From Candidatus Ruthia sp. Cpac_8_S14 (GTDB taxonomy: Bacteria > Pseudomonadota > Gammaproteobacteria > PS1 > Pseudothioglobaceae), in NCBI GenBank assembly GCA_021730205.1, contig CP072533.1:521380-585379 (forward strand): a stretch of 64,000 nt of DNA. The letters are read 5' to 3'. This document shows, piece after piece, positions 28,698-38,081 of the stretch (positions within the stretch are counted from its first letter, which is position 1; each line of letters opens with the position of its first letter). The translations under genes were made by a program, and so were the position numbers. Below the pieces are notes generated by a model that saw only the letters and a program-made list of their open reading frames with translations, did no database searches and was not told the origin of the DNA.

Positions 28698-29063
28698 TTA
28701 TTTAAAAAACCATCGACAACCAAATAATGCTAAAATAAAGCCAGCACCTGAAAACAAAATATGCCAGAACTCTTGTTGAGGAAAAAGCATCATACCAATA
28801 GCACCACCTAAAAATAAGGCTAATATCGGAGCAATATAAAGCATAAATGCACGTAAGAATAATTCACTTAAGGGGATTTCTAATGTTACAAAATCACCCA
28901 CTGACACACCGCTTTGATATGGCTTATAGTGATTAAAATAATTGGCCAATATACCTGTGCCACAGCTACTATTTGCTTCACAACTATGGCAACCACCTGA
29001 ATGATTAACTTCAAGTGTCATAATCTCATTGTCAATTTCAATAATTTTAAACTGTTTTTTCAT
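28698..29063 (-). CDS. rseC: RseC/MucC-family membrane protein
   Basis: A 121-aa inner-membrane protein with a Cys-rich N-terminal cytoplasmic part (GGCHSCEANSSCGTGIL, four Cys) and two transmembrane helices (about 73-93 and 98-118), typical of RseC. Members modulate sigma-E or are associated with SoxR reduction and Rnf; no rpoE, rseA or rseB gene is present in this window. The family call is from the Cys spacing and helix layout. It stands alone, upstream of and on the same strand as aceE and divergent from algC. Confidence 0.85.
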   Translation of the reverse strand: MKKQFKIIEIDNEIMTLEVNHSGGCHSCEANSSCGTGILANYFNHYKPYQSGVSVGDFVTLEIPLSELFLRAFMLYIAPILALFLGGAIGMMLFPQQEFWHILFSGAGFILALFGCRWFFK

Positions 29064-29114
29064 TTAATTAACCTTTGTGTTTAGAATAAGCTTTTTGCGT
29101 TATTTTATCAAATT

Positions 29115-30485
29115 ATGAGCATTCCTCAGTCAATCTTTAAAGCTTACGACATTCGTGGCGCTGTTAAGCAAGATTTAACCCCTGAAAATGTCAAACTCAT
29201 CGGCCTAGCAATTGGTAGTGAGTCTATTGCCAAAGGTGAACGTGGTGTTGTTGTTGGCCGTGATAGTCGTCTAAGTGGTGTGGATTTGATGCAAGCTTTA
29301 AAAGCAGGCCTTCAAGAAAGCGGTTGTCATATTGTGGATATTGGCATGGTACCAACCCCTTTGGTCTATTTTGCAACACATACTAAAGCCAGTACCTCAG
29401 GCGTGATGATTACAGGCTCACACAATCCACCAGAGTATAACGGCTTTAAAATCATGATTGCAGGTGAGACACTCTCGGGTGAGCGTATTCAGGCACTTTA
29501 TCAGCGTATTCAGATTGGTGATTTCTCTTCAGGTCATGGCACTTCAACCAAAGCGGATATTGAACAAGATTATATTGAGCGCATCATTCGTGATGTTAAA
29601 TTAGATAAACCACTTCATATTGTCGTTGATGCAGGCAATGGTGTTGCAGGTAACATTGCACCAAAACTATTTGAGCAACTAGGCGTTAAAGTAACAAAAT
29701 TATTTTGCTTAGTTGGTGGCAATTTCCCCAACCATCACCCTGACCCTTCTAAACTTCACAACCTTGAAGATCTTATCAAAGAAGTTAAAAACACAGATGC
29801 AGACATGGGTTTTGCCTTTGATGGTGATGGTGACCGACTAGGTTTAATTGACAATAAAGGTAACGTAATTTGGGCTGATAGACAAATGATACTGTACTCA
29901 AGAGACATTCTCAAACGCAATCAAGGCGCTAAAATTGTCTTTGATGTTAAGTGCTCATCACTACTACCCAAAGATATTGTTCAGTATGGTGGCGAAGCCA
30001 TTATGTCACGCACAGGTCATAGTTTTATTAAAGCCAAATTAAAAGAAACTGGCGCAGCACTTGGCGGCGAAATGAGTGGACATGTCTTTTTTAAAGAACG
30101 CTGGTATGGGTTTGACGATGCTTTATATACAGGCTCACGCCTACTAGAAATCTTATCAAAAACTGATAAAACTTGTGCACAGGTATTCGATGACTTGCCA
30201 AAAAGCATTAACACACCTGAAATTAATATTCACTTTAATCAGCAGGGTCAGCAATTTGACGCCATGAATAAATTAGCTGAAAACATTAATTTTCCTAATT
30301 CAAAAATCACTATAATTGATGGCGTGCGCGTAGATTATGACAATGGCTGGGGGTTGGTCCGTCCTTCTAACACTACACCATGTTTGGTATTGCGCTTTGA
30401 AGCAGATGATGAGAAAATCTTAAATAAAATTCAAGAAAAATTTAAAGTATGGCTAAAGGATAATGATATTGCTACTGACTTTTAA
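29115..30485 (+). CDS. algC: Phosphomannomutase/phosphoglucomutase
   Basis: An alpha-D-phosphohexomutase interconverting hexose 1- and 6-phosphates for LPS and exopolysaccharide precursors. The N-terminal motif IFKAYDIRG, the phosphoserine loop TGSHNPPEYNG, the Mg-binding loop FDGDGDRLG, the sugar-binding loop GGEMSGH and the C-terminal phosphate-binding RPSNTTPCLVLR are all present. The length of 456 aa matches AlgC-type bifunctional enzymes. A partial, decayed copy of a similar 3' end lies downstream at 31100-31266. Confidence 0.93.
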   Translation: MSIPQSIFKAYDIRGAVKQDLTPENVKLIGLAIGSESIAKGERGVVVGRDSRLSGVDLMQALKAGLQESGCHIVDIGMVPTPLVYFATHTKASTSGVMITGSHNPPEYNGFKIMIAGETLSGERIQALYQRIQIGDFSSGHGTSTKADIEQDYIERIIRDVKLDKPLHIVVDAGNGVAGNIAPKLFEQLGVKVTKLFCLVGGNFPNHHPDPSKLHNLEDLIKEVKNTDADMGFAFDGDGDRLGLIDNKGNVIWADRQMILYSRDILKRNQGAKIVFDVKCSSLLPKDIVQYGGEAIMSRTGHSFIKAKLKETGAALGGEMSGHVFFKERWYGFDDALYTGSRLLEILSKTDKTCAQVFDDLPKSINTPEINIHFNQQGQQFDAMNKLAENINFPNSKITIIDGVRVDYDNGWGLVRPSNTTPCLVLRFEADDEKILNKIQEKFKVWLKDNDIATDF

Positions 30486-30530
30486 ACAATACTTGCAAAA
30501 TGCAAAAAAGTATCAGTATAGTATCACTTT

Positions 30531-30768
30531 ATGAAAACAGAGTTAGTCACCACCCTAAAAAGACAAACCACTAAGATATTAACTAATTTGCACAATTCAA
30601 AAGAGTCGATACTAATTACTGAACATGGTCAACCGTCAGCTTACTTAATTGATATTGATGATTACGAAAGTATGAAAAATCTTGAAGGCGTTGCTTAAAG
30701 GAGAAAAAGATATTTTAAAGGGTCGTATTTTTACTCAAGAATAAACTAAAGAAAAAATACAAGAATAG
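30531..30768 (+). pseudogene. Phd/YefM-type antitoxin, remnant
   Basis: Reads MKTELVTTLKRQTTKILTNL then SKESILITEHGQPSAYLIDI and DDYESM, the standard Phd/YefM fold. At about codon 50 the frame shifts, giving an early stop. The expected tail (ALLKGEKDILKGRIFTQE, stop, TKEKIQE) lies in another frame with a nonsense codon. It overlaps the toxin remnant as in a normal toxin-antitoxin operon. Confidence 0.75.
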
Positions 30769-31030
30769 CTCAAGTAATTTGGACCAATACAGCACTATTA
30801 GAAATTACTGAACATATTGCTTTAGACAAATCTGACACAGCAACAAAATTAGTTAAAAAAGATATTCAACCAAGTTGCTCAACTTGAATTATTCCCTGAT
30901 CTAGGCAAAAAAAACTAATAGAAATTACAGAGTTACAATATTTAGAAATTGTTGTCAATCTTTGCCGAATCTTCTATCGACATAAAAAAAAGGGCAAGTT
31001 TGTGTTATGTACATAATAGTAGTGAAATAA
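30765..31030 (+). pseudogene. RelE/ParE-type toxin, remnant
   Basis: The expected start Met is ATA at 30765, followed by AQVIWTNTALLEITEHIALD and KSDTATKLVKK. A one-base shift in an A run then separates FNQVAQLELFPDLGKK, and further shifts give EITELQYLEIVVN and CRIFYRHKK. This follows the RelE/ParE plan (VIWT-x-x-A ... L-x-x-FP-x-x-G ... VV-x-x-YRI-x-Y). Loss of start codon plus frameshifts show it is dead. The antitoxin is broken too. Confidence 0.75.
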
Positions 31031-31099
31031 ATTTAAGCAAATATTAAGTCATTTTGAGCAACTTAATTGTTATTCCATACCTAAAGAGTTCAGATCCAG

Positions 31100-31266
31100 C
31101 ATTGCCAAAATTATCTTTATGTATTATGACAACAGCTGGGGCTTAGTCCGCCATACCGTGCTTACTACTTAGAATGAAAGCAGGCAGTCTAGAGGTGTTA
31201 AATCAAATTCAAGAAAAATTTAAACTTTGGTCAAAAGACAACAATATTTCCATCCAAGGCTTTTAG
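31100..31266 (+). pseudogene. Phosphohexomutase-like 3' end, remnant
   Basis: After allowing frameshifts it reads YYDNSWGLVR, PCLLLRMKAGSLEVLNQIQE and KFKLWSKDNNIS before TAG at 31264. This parallels the algC C-terminus at 30320-30485 (YDNGWGLVR ... PCLVLRFEADDEKILNKIQE ... KFKVWLKDNDIA). The nucleotide match is partial, so this is a diverged paralogue, not a recent copy. Only the last domain is visible. Confidence 0.7.
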
Positions 31267-31282
31267 TTAATACATACCAATC

Positions 31283-32635
31283 TTAAATAACTAATGCCGC
31301 TAAACCTAAAAAAGCCACAAAACCAATCACATCAGTAATCGTCGTCAAAATAACGCCACCAGCAAGTGCTGGGTCAATTTTGAATTTAATTAATAATAAT
31401 GGTAAAAATGCACCTGAAAAAGCAGCGAAAATTAAGTTAACAATAACTGCCAATGCAATTACTAAACTTAACATTAAATCTGCAAACCAAACATAAGTTG
31501 CCACACTGATAATCAAAGACCAAACAATGCCATTTAAAAAGCCGATTGCTACCTCTTTGTTCATTAACACTTTAAGATTAGATTTGGTTACCCTGCCTGT
31601 TGCCATGCCGCGCGTTACCAAAATAAGCGTTTGTATACCAGCAATACCGCCCATTGAAGCCACGACTGGCATCAAAACTGCTAGAGAAATTTTTGCTTGC
31701 AAAGTTGCTTCAAAAAGACCAATAAAAAAGACAGCGATAAAGACTGTAATCAAATTAACACCAAGCCAAATACTACGACGTTTAGTGCTTTGCATGACAG
31801 GTGCAAATACATCCTCTTCTTCATTCAGACCCACCATTGACATTACCGAATGTTCAGCCTCATCACGAATAACATCAACCACATCATCAATGGTAATACG
31901 ACCAATTAGTTGATTATTTTCATCAACTACAGGGGCGGATATTAAGTTACGTTGCTCAAAAAGGCTAGCGACTTCATTATCAGTAGTGGTGGCTAAAATG
32001 GGTTTTAGATCCTTGTTGATAAGTGGGTCAATATTTTGTTCAGCCTCATTAGTTAACAAAGTAGAAATGTAAACAGAGCCCAAATATTGATATGTTCTAT
32101 CAACCACAAACACTTGGTCAGTATCAATTGGCATTTCTTTTAACAGACGTAAGTAACGAATAACTATGCGCACTGTCACATCATTACGTACAGTAATAAT
32201 ATCAATATTCATCAAACCGCCAGCAGAATCTTCAGGGTAGGATAGGACTCGTCTTAAATAATCTTTATGTTTATAATCCAATGTTAATAACAAATTGTGC
32301 AATGCTGATTCAGGCAATACAGGCACGATATCAGCCAAATCATCCATGTCTAAACCTTCTGTGGCTTTTACAATGCCATCAACATCCATTTTACTTAACA
32401 ATTGAGATTGGACGTTTTCATTTAAATTTTTAAGAATATCGCCTTGGGTTTCAGAATCAGTATTCAACCAAAGTTGGGTTCTATCTTTAGGCGGTACACT
32501 TTCTAATAAACGAGCAATTTCAGCCGGATGTAAAGCGGCAAGTTGGGAGGTGGCTTCTTCATACTTCAAGTTCTCCAAAGATGTCATTAATCTTTGAAGG
32601 CAATCTTTAAAAGAAGTGTTTTCAACTTCTGACAT
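31283..32635 (-). CDS. mgtE: Magnesium transporter MgtE
   Basis: A Mg2+ channel/transporter. The order is an N-terminal superhelical domain (about 30-130, LAALHPAEIARLLESVPP), two CBS domains (about 140-260, GSVYISTLL and LIGRITIDDVVDVI), and five transmembrane helices from about 285 to the end, with the selectivity region PVVASMGGIAGIQT. The 450-aa length is normal. The start MSEVENTSF is the only reasonable ATG. It is oriented the same way as hpf. Confidence 0.95.
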   Translation of the reverse strand: MSEVENTSFKDCLQRLMTSLENLKYEEATSQLAALHPAEIARLLESVPPKDRTQLWLNTDSETQGDILKNLNENVQSQLLSKMDVDGIVKATEGLDMDDLADIVPVLPESALHNLLLTLDYKHKDYLRRVLSYPEDSAGGLMNIDIITVRNDVTVRIVIRYLRLLKEMPIDTDQVFVVDRTYQYLGSVYISTLLTNEAEQNIDPLINKDLKPILATTTDNEVASLFEQRNLISAPVVDENNQLIGRITIDDVVDVIRDEAEHSVMSMVGLNEEEDVFAPVMQSTKRRSIWLGVNLITVFIAVFFIGLFEATLQAKISLAVLMPVVASMGGIAGIQTLILVTRGMATGRVTKSNLKVLMNKEVAIGFLNGIVWSLIISVATYVWFADLMLSLVIALAVIVNLIFAAFSGAFLPLLLIKFKIDPALAGGVILTTITDVIGFVAFLGLAALVI

Positions 32636-32692
32636 GGGCGTTATTCTTATCTGTTGAGCGATATGAATATTTAAATATTACTCAAATTGTTA

Positions 32693-32989
32693 TTAATTCT
32701 TTCTATGGTCGTTTAACTTTTCTTTATGTTTTCTAATTTGAGCATCTAACTTATTAACCATTTGATCAATAGAGTTGTACATATCACTACTTTCTGCCTT
32801 TGCAAATAAATCTGCACCACTAACATGGATTGTTGCTTCGGCTTTTTGTACATCTTTTTCAACTTCTAAAATCATCTTGATGTTAATTACTTGATCAAAA
32901 TGATGCTTTATTTTGGATAATTTTACAAGCGCATGTTGTTTAATTGCTTCGGTAATATCAAGATGGTGACCAGAAATATTTAACTGCAT
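32693..32989 (-). CDS. hpf: Ribosome hibernation promoting factor (short form)
   Basis: A small HPF/YfiA-type protein of 98 aa that binds the 30S decoding region and promotes inactive ribosome dimers. The fold is recognisable from MQLNISGHHLDITEAIKQHA, an acidic/basic strand KMILEVEKDVQKAEATIHV and DMYNSIDQMVNKLDAQIRKH. The ATG at 32989 is preferred over a GTG six bases upstream because GAGGAG is at ideal spacing. No rpoN or PTS genes, its common neighbours, are adjacent. Confidence 0.9.
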   Translation of the reverse strand: MQLNISGHHLDITEAIKQHALVKLSKIKHHFDQVINIKMILEVEKDVQKAEATIHVSGADLFAKAESSDMYNSIDQMVNKLDAQIRKHKEKLNDHRKN

Positions 32990-33108
32990 ATACACTCCTC
33001 AAATGTTATTGAAAAACAACTTATATTAAAGCATAACTTTGGCTAAATTGTAAGGTATTTATGTATGTTTTAAAGTAAATAAAATCCCTTTAAATCTTAT
33101 TTAATGTA

Positions 33109-33114
33109 TATAAT
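33109..33114 (+). promoter_or_regulatory. Candidate -10 box of the small gene at 33151
   Basis: A perfect TATAAT 36 bases before the start codon; the -35 side is poor. GGGAG lies just before the ATG as ribosome binding site. Confidence 0.45.
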
Positions 33115-33150
33115 AATGGTTTTACTTACTTAAATAATTTGGGAGATTAA

Positions 33151-33354
33151 ATGAACGCAATAAGTCAACATTCTAACGAATTAAGTGCAAAAAGAATTGC
33201 ATTACAAAACATGTTCAAAGCTCATACACAAGCCAATGGCTTTTCTTATGAAGAGTGGATTAATCCGCCAACAGGTTCTTTTTATGAAGGCTACAAAAAA
33301 GAATTGGATGAAATCAACGATGAAATGGCACCGCCATTAACCTACCAGTCATAA
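33151..33354 (+). CDS. Small conserved-looking protein of unknown function
   Basis: A 67-aa soluble, charged protein beginning MNAISQHSNELSAKRIALQN. It contains aromatic and Gly residues typical of a folded miniprotein (FSYEEWINPPTGSFYEGYKK) and has no signal peptide or membrane segment. It has its own ribosome binding site (GGGAG), candidate promoter and a strong terminator, so it is a single-gene transcription unit. In a genome losing genes, this clean organisation suggests it is used. I do not recognise the family. Confidence 0.7.
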   Translation: MNAISQHSNELSAKRIALQNMFKAHTQANGFSYEEWINPPTGSFYEGYKKELDEINDEMAPPLTYQS

Positions 33355-33370
33355 TAACTGCCTGATTGGC

Positions 33371-33399
33371 AATAAAAGCCCCGTTTTGGGGCTTTTATT
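33371..33399 (+). terminator. Rho-independent terminator after the small gene
   Basis: AATAAAAGCCCC, loop GTTTT, GGGGCTTTTATT: a 12-bp perfect stem in which the 3' arm carries the T run. The symmetric A/T flanks allow it to work in both directions. Confidence 0.9.
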
Positions 33400-33421
33400 G
33401 CTTGTTTTTTGAATAAACACA

Positions 33422-34579
33422 ATGTCCTATTTAATGTCAAACTATACACCACTTGAAGTTACCTTTGTTAAAGGTAGAGGTTGCTACCTGATAGATGACA
33501 AAGGCAAGCAATATCTGGATGCACTTTGCGGTGTTGGTGTTGTTGGTCTTGGTCACTGCCATCAAGATATTACAAAAGCAATTCAAGCACAAACTGCTAA
33601 TTTACTACATACCAGTAATTGGTATCACATTCAACATCAAGAAGACTTAGCTAAAAAATTATGCCAGTTGTCTAATATGGACACTGCTTTCTTTGCCAAC
33701 TCTGGCGCTGAAGCCAATGAAGCGGCCATTAAAATTGCACGTTTGCATGCTCATTCTCAAAACATTAACAATCCAACCATACTTACATTTAATCAAAGCT
33801 TTCATGGGCGCACCATGGCAACACTCTCAGCCACTGGAAACCCTAAAATACAAAGGGGATTTACACCATTAGTTAGCGAGTTTATTCACATTGACTTTAA
33901 TGACATTAAAGCCATTAAAGTCCATGAAAATAACAATAGCATTGTTGCAGTTATGCTTGAACCCATCCAAGGTGAGAGTGGCATTATTATTCCAGATGAG
34001 CATTACTTAAATCAAGTTCAAAAAATTTGTAATAATAACAATTGGTTGTTAATTCTTGACGAAGTACAAACAGGCATAGGCCGTACTGGAAAGCTATTTG
34101 CACATTTTTATAATAACATAACACCAGATTTACTCACTTTAGCAAAAGGGCTTGGTAATGGTGTACCAATTGGCGCTTGCCTTGCAAAAGGTAAGGCCTC
34201 ACAATTGCTCACACATGGCACACATGGCTCTACTTTTGGTGGTAACCCATTGGTTTGCAAAACAGCATTAACTGTATTAGATGTTATTGAAAAAGACAAC
34301 ATTTTAAATAATGTTTTAATAATGAGTGAATATATCACATCAGGCTTTAAAAACACACTTAAAGATTCAGACAAGGTGCTTGAAATTCGTTCAAAAGGTC
34401 TAATGATTGCCATTGAACTAAACCAGGACTGTTCTATGCTTTTACAAAAAGCACTAGACAATCAACTCTTAATTAACATCACTGGACAATCAATACGCTT
34501 ACTGCCGCCCTTGATTATTGACAAATCTGACGCTGATATTCTTATTAATAAAGTTAGTGATTTAGTTAATGCTTTATAA
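33422..34579 (+). CDS. argD: Acetylornithine aminotransferase
   Basis: A class III PLP aminotransferase making N-acetylornithine in arginine synthesis; it may also serve as succinyl-diaminopimelate aminotransferase in lysine synthesis. Motifs are LCGVGVVGLGHCH, FANSGAEANEAAIKIAR, the PLP-binding LILDEVQTGIGRTGKLFA and the Schiff-base Lys in LLTLAKGLGNGVPIGACLAKG. The 385-aa length is normal. It is followed after 13 bases by argF, so the two are probably cotranscribed. Confidence 0.95.
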   Translation: MSYLMSNYTPLEVTFVKGRGCYLIDDKGKQYLDALCGVGVVGLGHCHQDITKAIQAQTANLLHTSNWYHIQHQEDLAKKLCQLSNMDTAFFANSGAEANEAAIKIARLHAHSQNINNPTILTFNQSFHGRTMATLSATGNPKIQRGFTPLVSEFIHIDFNDIKAIKVHENNNSIVAVMLEPIQGESGIIIPDEHYLNQVQKICNNNNWLLILDEVQTGIGRTGKLFAHFYNNITPDLLTLAKGLGNGVPIGACLAKGKASQLLTHGTHGSTFGGNPLVCKTALTVLDVIEKDNILNNVLIMSEYITSGFKNTLKDSDKVLEIRSKGLMIAIELNQDCSMLLQKALDNQLLINITGQSIRLLPPLIIDKSDADILINKVSDLVNAL

Positions 34580-34592
34580 GTAGGAGATGTTC

Positions 34593-35492
34593 ATGATAAA
34601 ACACTTTATTAATCTAGATGACTTATCAAATTATGATTTAACTCAAATCATTAAACAAGCAATTGCACTCAAAAAACAATACAAATCTGGCGAAATTAAC
34701 AAAACACTGGAGCATAAAACATTGGCCATGATTTTTGACAAACCCTCCACACGCACACGCGTTTCTTTTGAGACAGGCATGACCCAACTAGGTGGTCGCG
34801 CTCTATTCTTGTCTAATAAAGACATTCAGCTAGGTCGTGGCGAACCAATTATTGACAGTGCAATTGTAATTAGTTCAATGGTTGATGCCATTATGATGCG
34901 CGTCTCTTCTCATAAGGATATTCACACCTTTGCCAAATATTCTTCCGTACCAATTATCAACGCCCTGTCTGATGAATCCCATCCTTGCCAACTATTGGCT
35001 GACATCATGACTTACCAAGAACACAATGGCTCAATTGCCAATAAAACCGTGGCTTGGGTTGGCGATGGCAACAACATGTGCCACACTTATATGCAAGCGG
35101 CAAAAAGCTTTAATTTTAAACTTAATATTGCCACGCCTCAAAATTACCAGCCAGATCAAAGTTTTATTGAAAAATATACCCGCCATATTCATTTATTCAC
35201 TGATGCACAAAAAGCCTGCCAAGAAGTTGATTTAGTGGTAACTGATGTCTGGGCAAGTATGGGGCAAGAGGCTGAACAAACAAAGCGTGAAATTGCTTTT
35301 AAAGATTTTTCTATCAATACAGCCTTGATATCAAAAGCCAAACCTAGTGCTGTGTTTATGCATTGCTTGCCTGCACACCGCGGCGAAGAGGTGTCTGCTA
35401 ATGTGATTGATGGTAATCAAAGTTTGGTTTGGTTTGAAGCTGAAAATCGTTTGCACGTGCAAAAAACACTGCTGTTATATTTATTAAATTAA
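34593..35492 (+). CDS. argF: Ornithine carbamoyltransferase
   Basis: Converts ornithine and carbamoyl phosphate to citrulline. The carbamoyl-phosphate site STRTR (DKPSTRTRVSFE), the HPCQ element (SDESHPCQLLAD), the ornithine-binding DVWASMGQE and the catalytic HCLPAHRGEEV are intact. From the ATG at 34593 the protein is 299 aa. This start is preferred over the ATG at 34587 because AGGAG at 34582-34586 is then correctly spaced. Downstream comes a dead queH on the opposite strand. Confidence 0.95.
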   Translation: MIKHFINLDDLSNYDLTQIIKQAIALKKQYKSGEINKTLEHKTLAMIFDKPSTRTRVSFETGMTQLGGRALFLSNKDIQLGRGEPIIDSAIVISSMVDAIMMRVSSHKDIHTFAKYSSVPIINALSDESHPCQLLADIMTYQEHNGSIANKTVAWVGDGNNMCHTYMQAAKSFNFKLNIATPQNYQPDQSFIEKYTRHIHLFTDAQKACQEVDLVVTDVWASMGQEAEQTKREIAFKDFSINTALISKAKPSAVFMHCLPAHRGEEVSANVIDGNQSLVWFEAENRLHVQKTLLLYLLN

Positions 35493-35508
35493 TCGCTTTT
35501 AAGGCTAT

Positions 35509-36058
35509 CTATTGCTTGCTGATAGAAAACTTAACACCTCGTTCTGCTTTTTCTCGCTTATGTGACACGCGCCAGCGCTTATTAGTATCACGCAGAACGC
35601 AGTGAATAGACGCAAACCAACCAGTATTCTTCTTGATAGAATGCTTCACGTTTAGACAATTCTAACATTCTGCTTGGATCCGCCTGCTTGCGCTAATTAA
35701 AATCCCAAGCGTTGAAAAAATTAAGATCAGACCTATAATCTTGAGCGTATTTGGCGGTTACTTCAGAACGCATATCAAAGCAGGTAGCATAACGCTCGCC
35801 ACCTTCTGGTTCATTTTCTTGATCTTTGATACGAATCAAACCAATTATTACGGTCATAATCTGCGTCAATAAATGGCATGTTGAACTTTTGTGCAAATCA
35901 GATGTTTTTCTTCTTTACATAATTTCTATTCCTCTGTTGGGGTGAATATTCGGATTGTAAAAGAAGATGGTAGTGTCGATATTTGATGCTGCTAAGACTT
36001 CCATAATTTCTTCAGTACAAGGTGCACAGCAAAATACATAAGTAATTTTTGGTTTCAC
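35509..36058 (-). pseudogene. queH: QueH epoxyqueuosine reductase, remnant
   Basis: From a GTG at 36058 the frame reads KPKITYVFCCAPCTEEIMEV, FFYNPNIHPNRGIEIM, a stop, then FNMPFIDADYDRNNWFD, ENEPEGGERYATCFDMRSEV, LSKREAFYQEEYW and VCVYSLR. This matches QueH/DUF208 (CCAPC ... YNPNIHP ... DYD-x-x-W ... EPEGG-x-RC-x-x-CF-x-MR ... VELSKEY-x-x-Y-x-Q-x-YCGC-x-YSLR). Frameshifts and stops break it, and the cysteine of GERC and one of the CGC pair are lost. QueH performs the last step of queuosine synthesis. Confidence 0.8.
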
Positions 36059-36106
36059 TATTTGGTATGGTTAATTTAGGCGATTTGTAACCCGACAGAC
36101 TATAAT

Positions 36107-36526
36107 CTACTTGAAGCAGCGCTTAACCTTTTTTAACACTTCCCAAGTTTCACGCTTGAGTTGTTCGTTTATCAAAATCTCACTTGGGTGGTGGACAACA
36201 AAATGCTGCATCAAAGATGGCTTCAAGTCTGCACTCATCAATAATACTGTTTTTGCATTATATTGTTTAAGTGTTCGATTTAAATTATCAATGTTGGTGC
36301 TAACACACTTAATATCAGGTTTTTCAAGTCCAATAGCGTCTAGCATTTTAAATAAAAAGTCTTGAGTCTTACCTATTTGACAAAATGAATGGGGGTTTTT
36401 AGTCTCAATCACCAAACACTGTGTGTCAATTTTTGGCCTATTTAAACTCTGAATTTTTGTTTGAATGTACAAAAACTCGGGTATGCCAAGCGCCTCTAAA
36501 TAATGAGATCTTAGTGACGCATTCAT
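36107..36526 (-). CDS. HolD-like / uracil-DNA-glycosylase-fold protein
   Basis: A 139-aa protein starting [20 protein letters not shown]. The N-terminus (YLEALGI), a middle [20 protein letters not shown] segment and an ending [20 protein letters not shown] resemble short proteins annotated as DNA polymerase III psi subunit or UDG-like (HHPS-x-LL-x-P-x-x-KRE-x-W). Catalytic glycosylase residues are not evident, so a structural or psi-like role is more likely. It overlaps the leuA stop by 4 bases (ATGA). The assignment is tentative. Confidence 0.5.
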   Translation of the reverse strand: MNASLRSHYLEALGIPEFLYIQTKIQSLNRPKIDTQCLVIETKNPHSFCQIGKTQDFLFKMLDAIGLEKPDIKCVSTNIDNLNRTLKQYNAKTVLLMSADLKPSLMQHFVVHHPSEILINEQLKRETWEVLKKVKRCFK

Positions 36527-38055
36527 ATTTGAGGGTGCACCTTATTGGTTGCAGTCAGTACTTTATTTAAACCATGGACATAAGCTTTTGCGCTAGCAGT
36601 GATGATGTCAGTATCAACCCCTTGCCCATTAACAATACGACCATTATATTCTAAGCGCACATTTACCTCGCCAAGTGCGTCTGTACCTTGGGTAACATTG
36701 GAAACAGAATACAATTGCAGATTTATTTTAATACCTGCTAATGAATCAATCGCACTAAAAGTAGCATCTACTGAGCCTGAAGTATTAGCCGTTGCTGTTT
36801 GTTCTTTATCATCAATTGATAGAACGACAGTTGCTGTATTTTCTTCACCCGTTTCCGTACATACTTTCAAAGACACCAGTTTGATGGCCCCATAAGTCTC
36901 TGTTTGCGTTTCAGATACTAGCGCTTGTAAATCTTCATCGAAAATTTCGTGTTTTTTATCTGTTAATTCTTTAAAGCGTCTAAAAGCATCATTAAAGCTT
37001 TCTTCATTATCAAATTCAACATCTAATTCAGCCAATCTCACTTTGAATGCATTGCGACCTGAATGTTTGCCTAATACCAACTGATTAGCATTCCAACCAA
37101 CATCTTCAGCGCGCATAATTTCGTAAGTTTCACGGTGTTTAAGTACGCCATCTTGATGGATACCTGCCTCATGAGCAAAAGCATTTGCACCAACAATTGC
37201 CTTATTAAGTTGTACAATAAAACCTGTCACACTTGAAACCAGGCGTGAGGCTGACAAAATATGCGTGGCGTTAATATCGGTATCACAATCAAAAATATCT
37301 TGGCGAGTTCGCACTGCCATGACCAACTCTTCTAGTGATGCATTGCCTGCACGCTCGCCCAGAGCGTTAATGGTACACTCAACTTGTCTTGCACCATTTA
37401 GTACAGCAGACAACGAATTAGCTACTGCCAAACCCAAATCATTATGACAATGCGCTGAAAAAACAGCCTTGTCAGAATTTGGCACACGCTCAATCAAAGA
37501 TTTAATGGTTGCACCAAATTGATGCGGAATGTTGTAACCCACTGTATCAGGAATATTAATGGTTGTCGCACCTGCTTTAATCGTAGCTTCGATAATACGA
37601 CACAAAAAATCCTCATCTGATCGACCTGCATCTTCTGGCGAAAACTCAACATTGTCTGTATATCGCTTGGCTCGCTTAACAGCGCGAACTGCTTGCTCCA
37701 CCACCTGATTAGTCGTCATTTGTAATTTCATCTTCATATGAATATCAGATGTGGCAATAAAGGTATGAATACGTGATGCATTAGCACCTTTTAATGCTTC
37801 TCCTGCACGGTCAATATCCTTATCAAGTGCTCTGGCCAATGAGCAAATAACTGAATCTTGCACCACATTAGCCACAGCTTGTACGGCTTCAAAATCTCCC
37901 ACTGATGCAATGGCAAAGCCTGCCTCAATGATATCTACTTTCATTTTCTCCAGCACTTTGGCAATGCGTACCTTCTCATCCTTAGTCATAGACGCACCAG
38001 GTGATTGTTCACCATCACGAAGGGTTGTATCAAAAATAATTAGTTTATTAGACAT
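36523..38055 (-). CDS. leuA: 2-isopropylmalate synthase
   Basis: Commits 2-oxoisovalerate plus acetyl-CoA to leucine synthesis. The catalytic barrel starts [20 protein letters not shown] and contains [19 protein letters not shown] and [15 protein letters not shown]. The C-terminal regulatory LeuA dimer domain (about 390-505, including [16 protein letters not shown]) is present, so leucine feedback is possible. The length of 510 aa is normal. AGGAGG precedes the ATG, and a good promoter lies at 38082-38109. Confidence 0.96.
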   Translation of the reverse strand: MSNKLIIFDTTLRDGEQSPGASMTKDEKVRIAKVLEKMKVDIIEAGFAIASVGDFEAVQAVANVVQDSVICSLARALDKDIDRAGEALKGANASRIHTFIATSDIHMKMKLQMTTNQVVEQAVRAVKRAKRYTDNVEFSPEDAGRSDEDFLCRIIEATIKAGATTINIPDTVGYNIPHQFGATIKSLIERVPNSDKAVFSAHCHNDLGLAVANSLSAVLNGARQVECTINALGERAGNASLEELVMAVRTRQDIFDCDTDINATHILSASRLVSSVTGFIVQLNKAIVGANAFAHEAGIHQDGVLKHRETYEIMRAEDVGWNANQLVLGKHSGRNAFKVRLAELDVEFDNEESFNDAFRRFKELTDKKHEIFDEDLQALVSETQTETYGAIKLVSLKVCTETGEENTATVVLSIDDKEQTATANTSGSVDATFSAIDSLAGIKINLQLYSVSNVTQGTDALGEVNVRLEYNGRIVNGQGVDTDIITASAKAYVHGLNKVLTATNKVHPQI

Positions 38056-38081
38056 TTAAGCCTCCTATTGGTTTTTGTTTA

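Noticed and set aside
30486..31266. The algC-like tail as an attachment-site duplication made by a mobile element
   Set aside because: The two 3' ends are clearly diverged at the DNA level and no recombinase is present, so a decayed paralogue is more likely.
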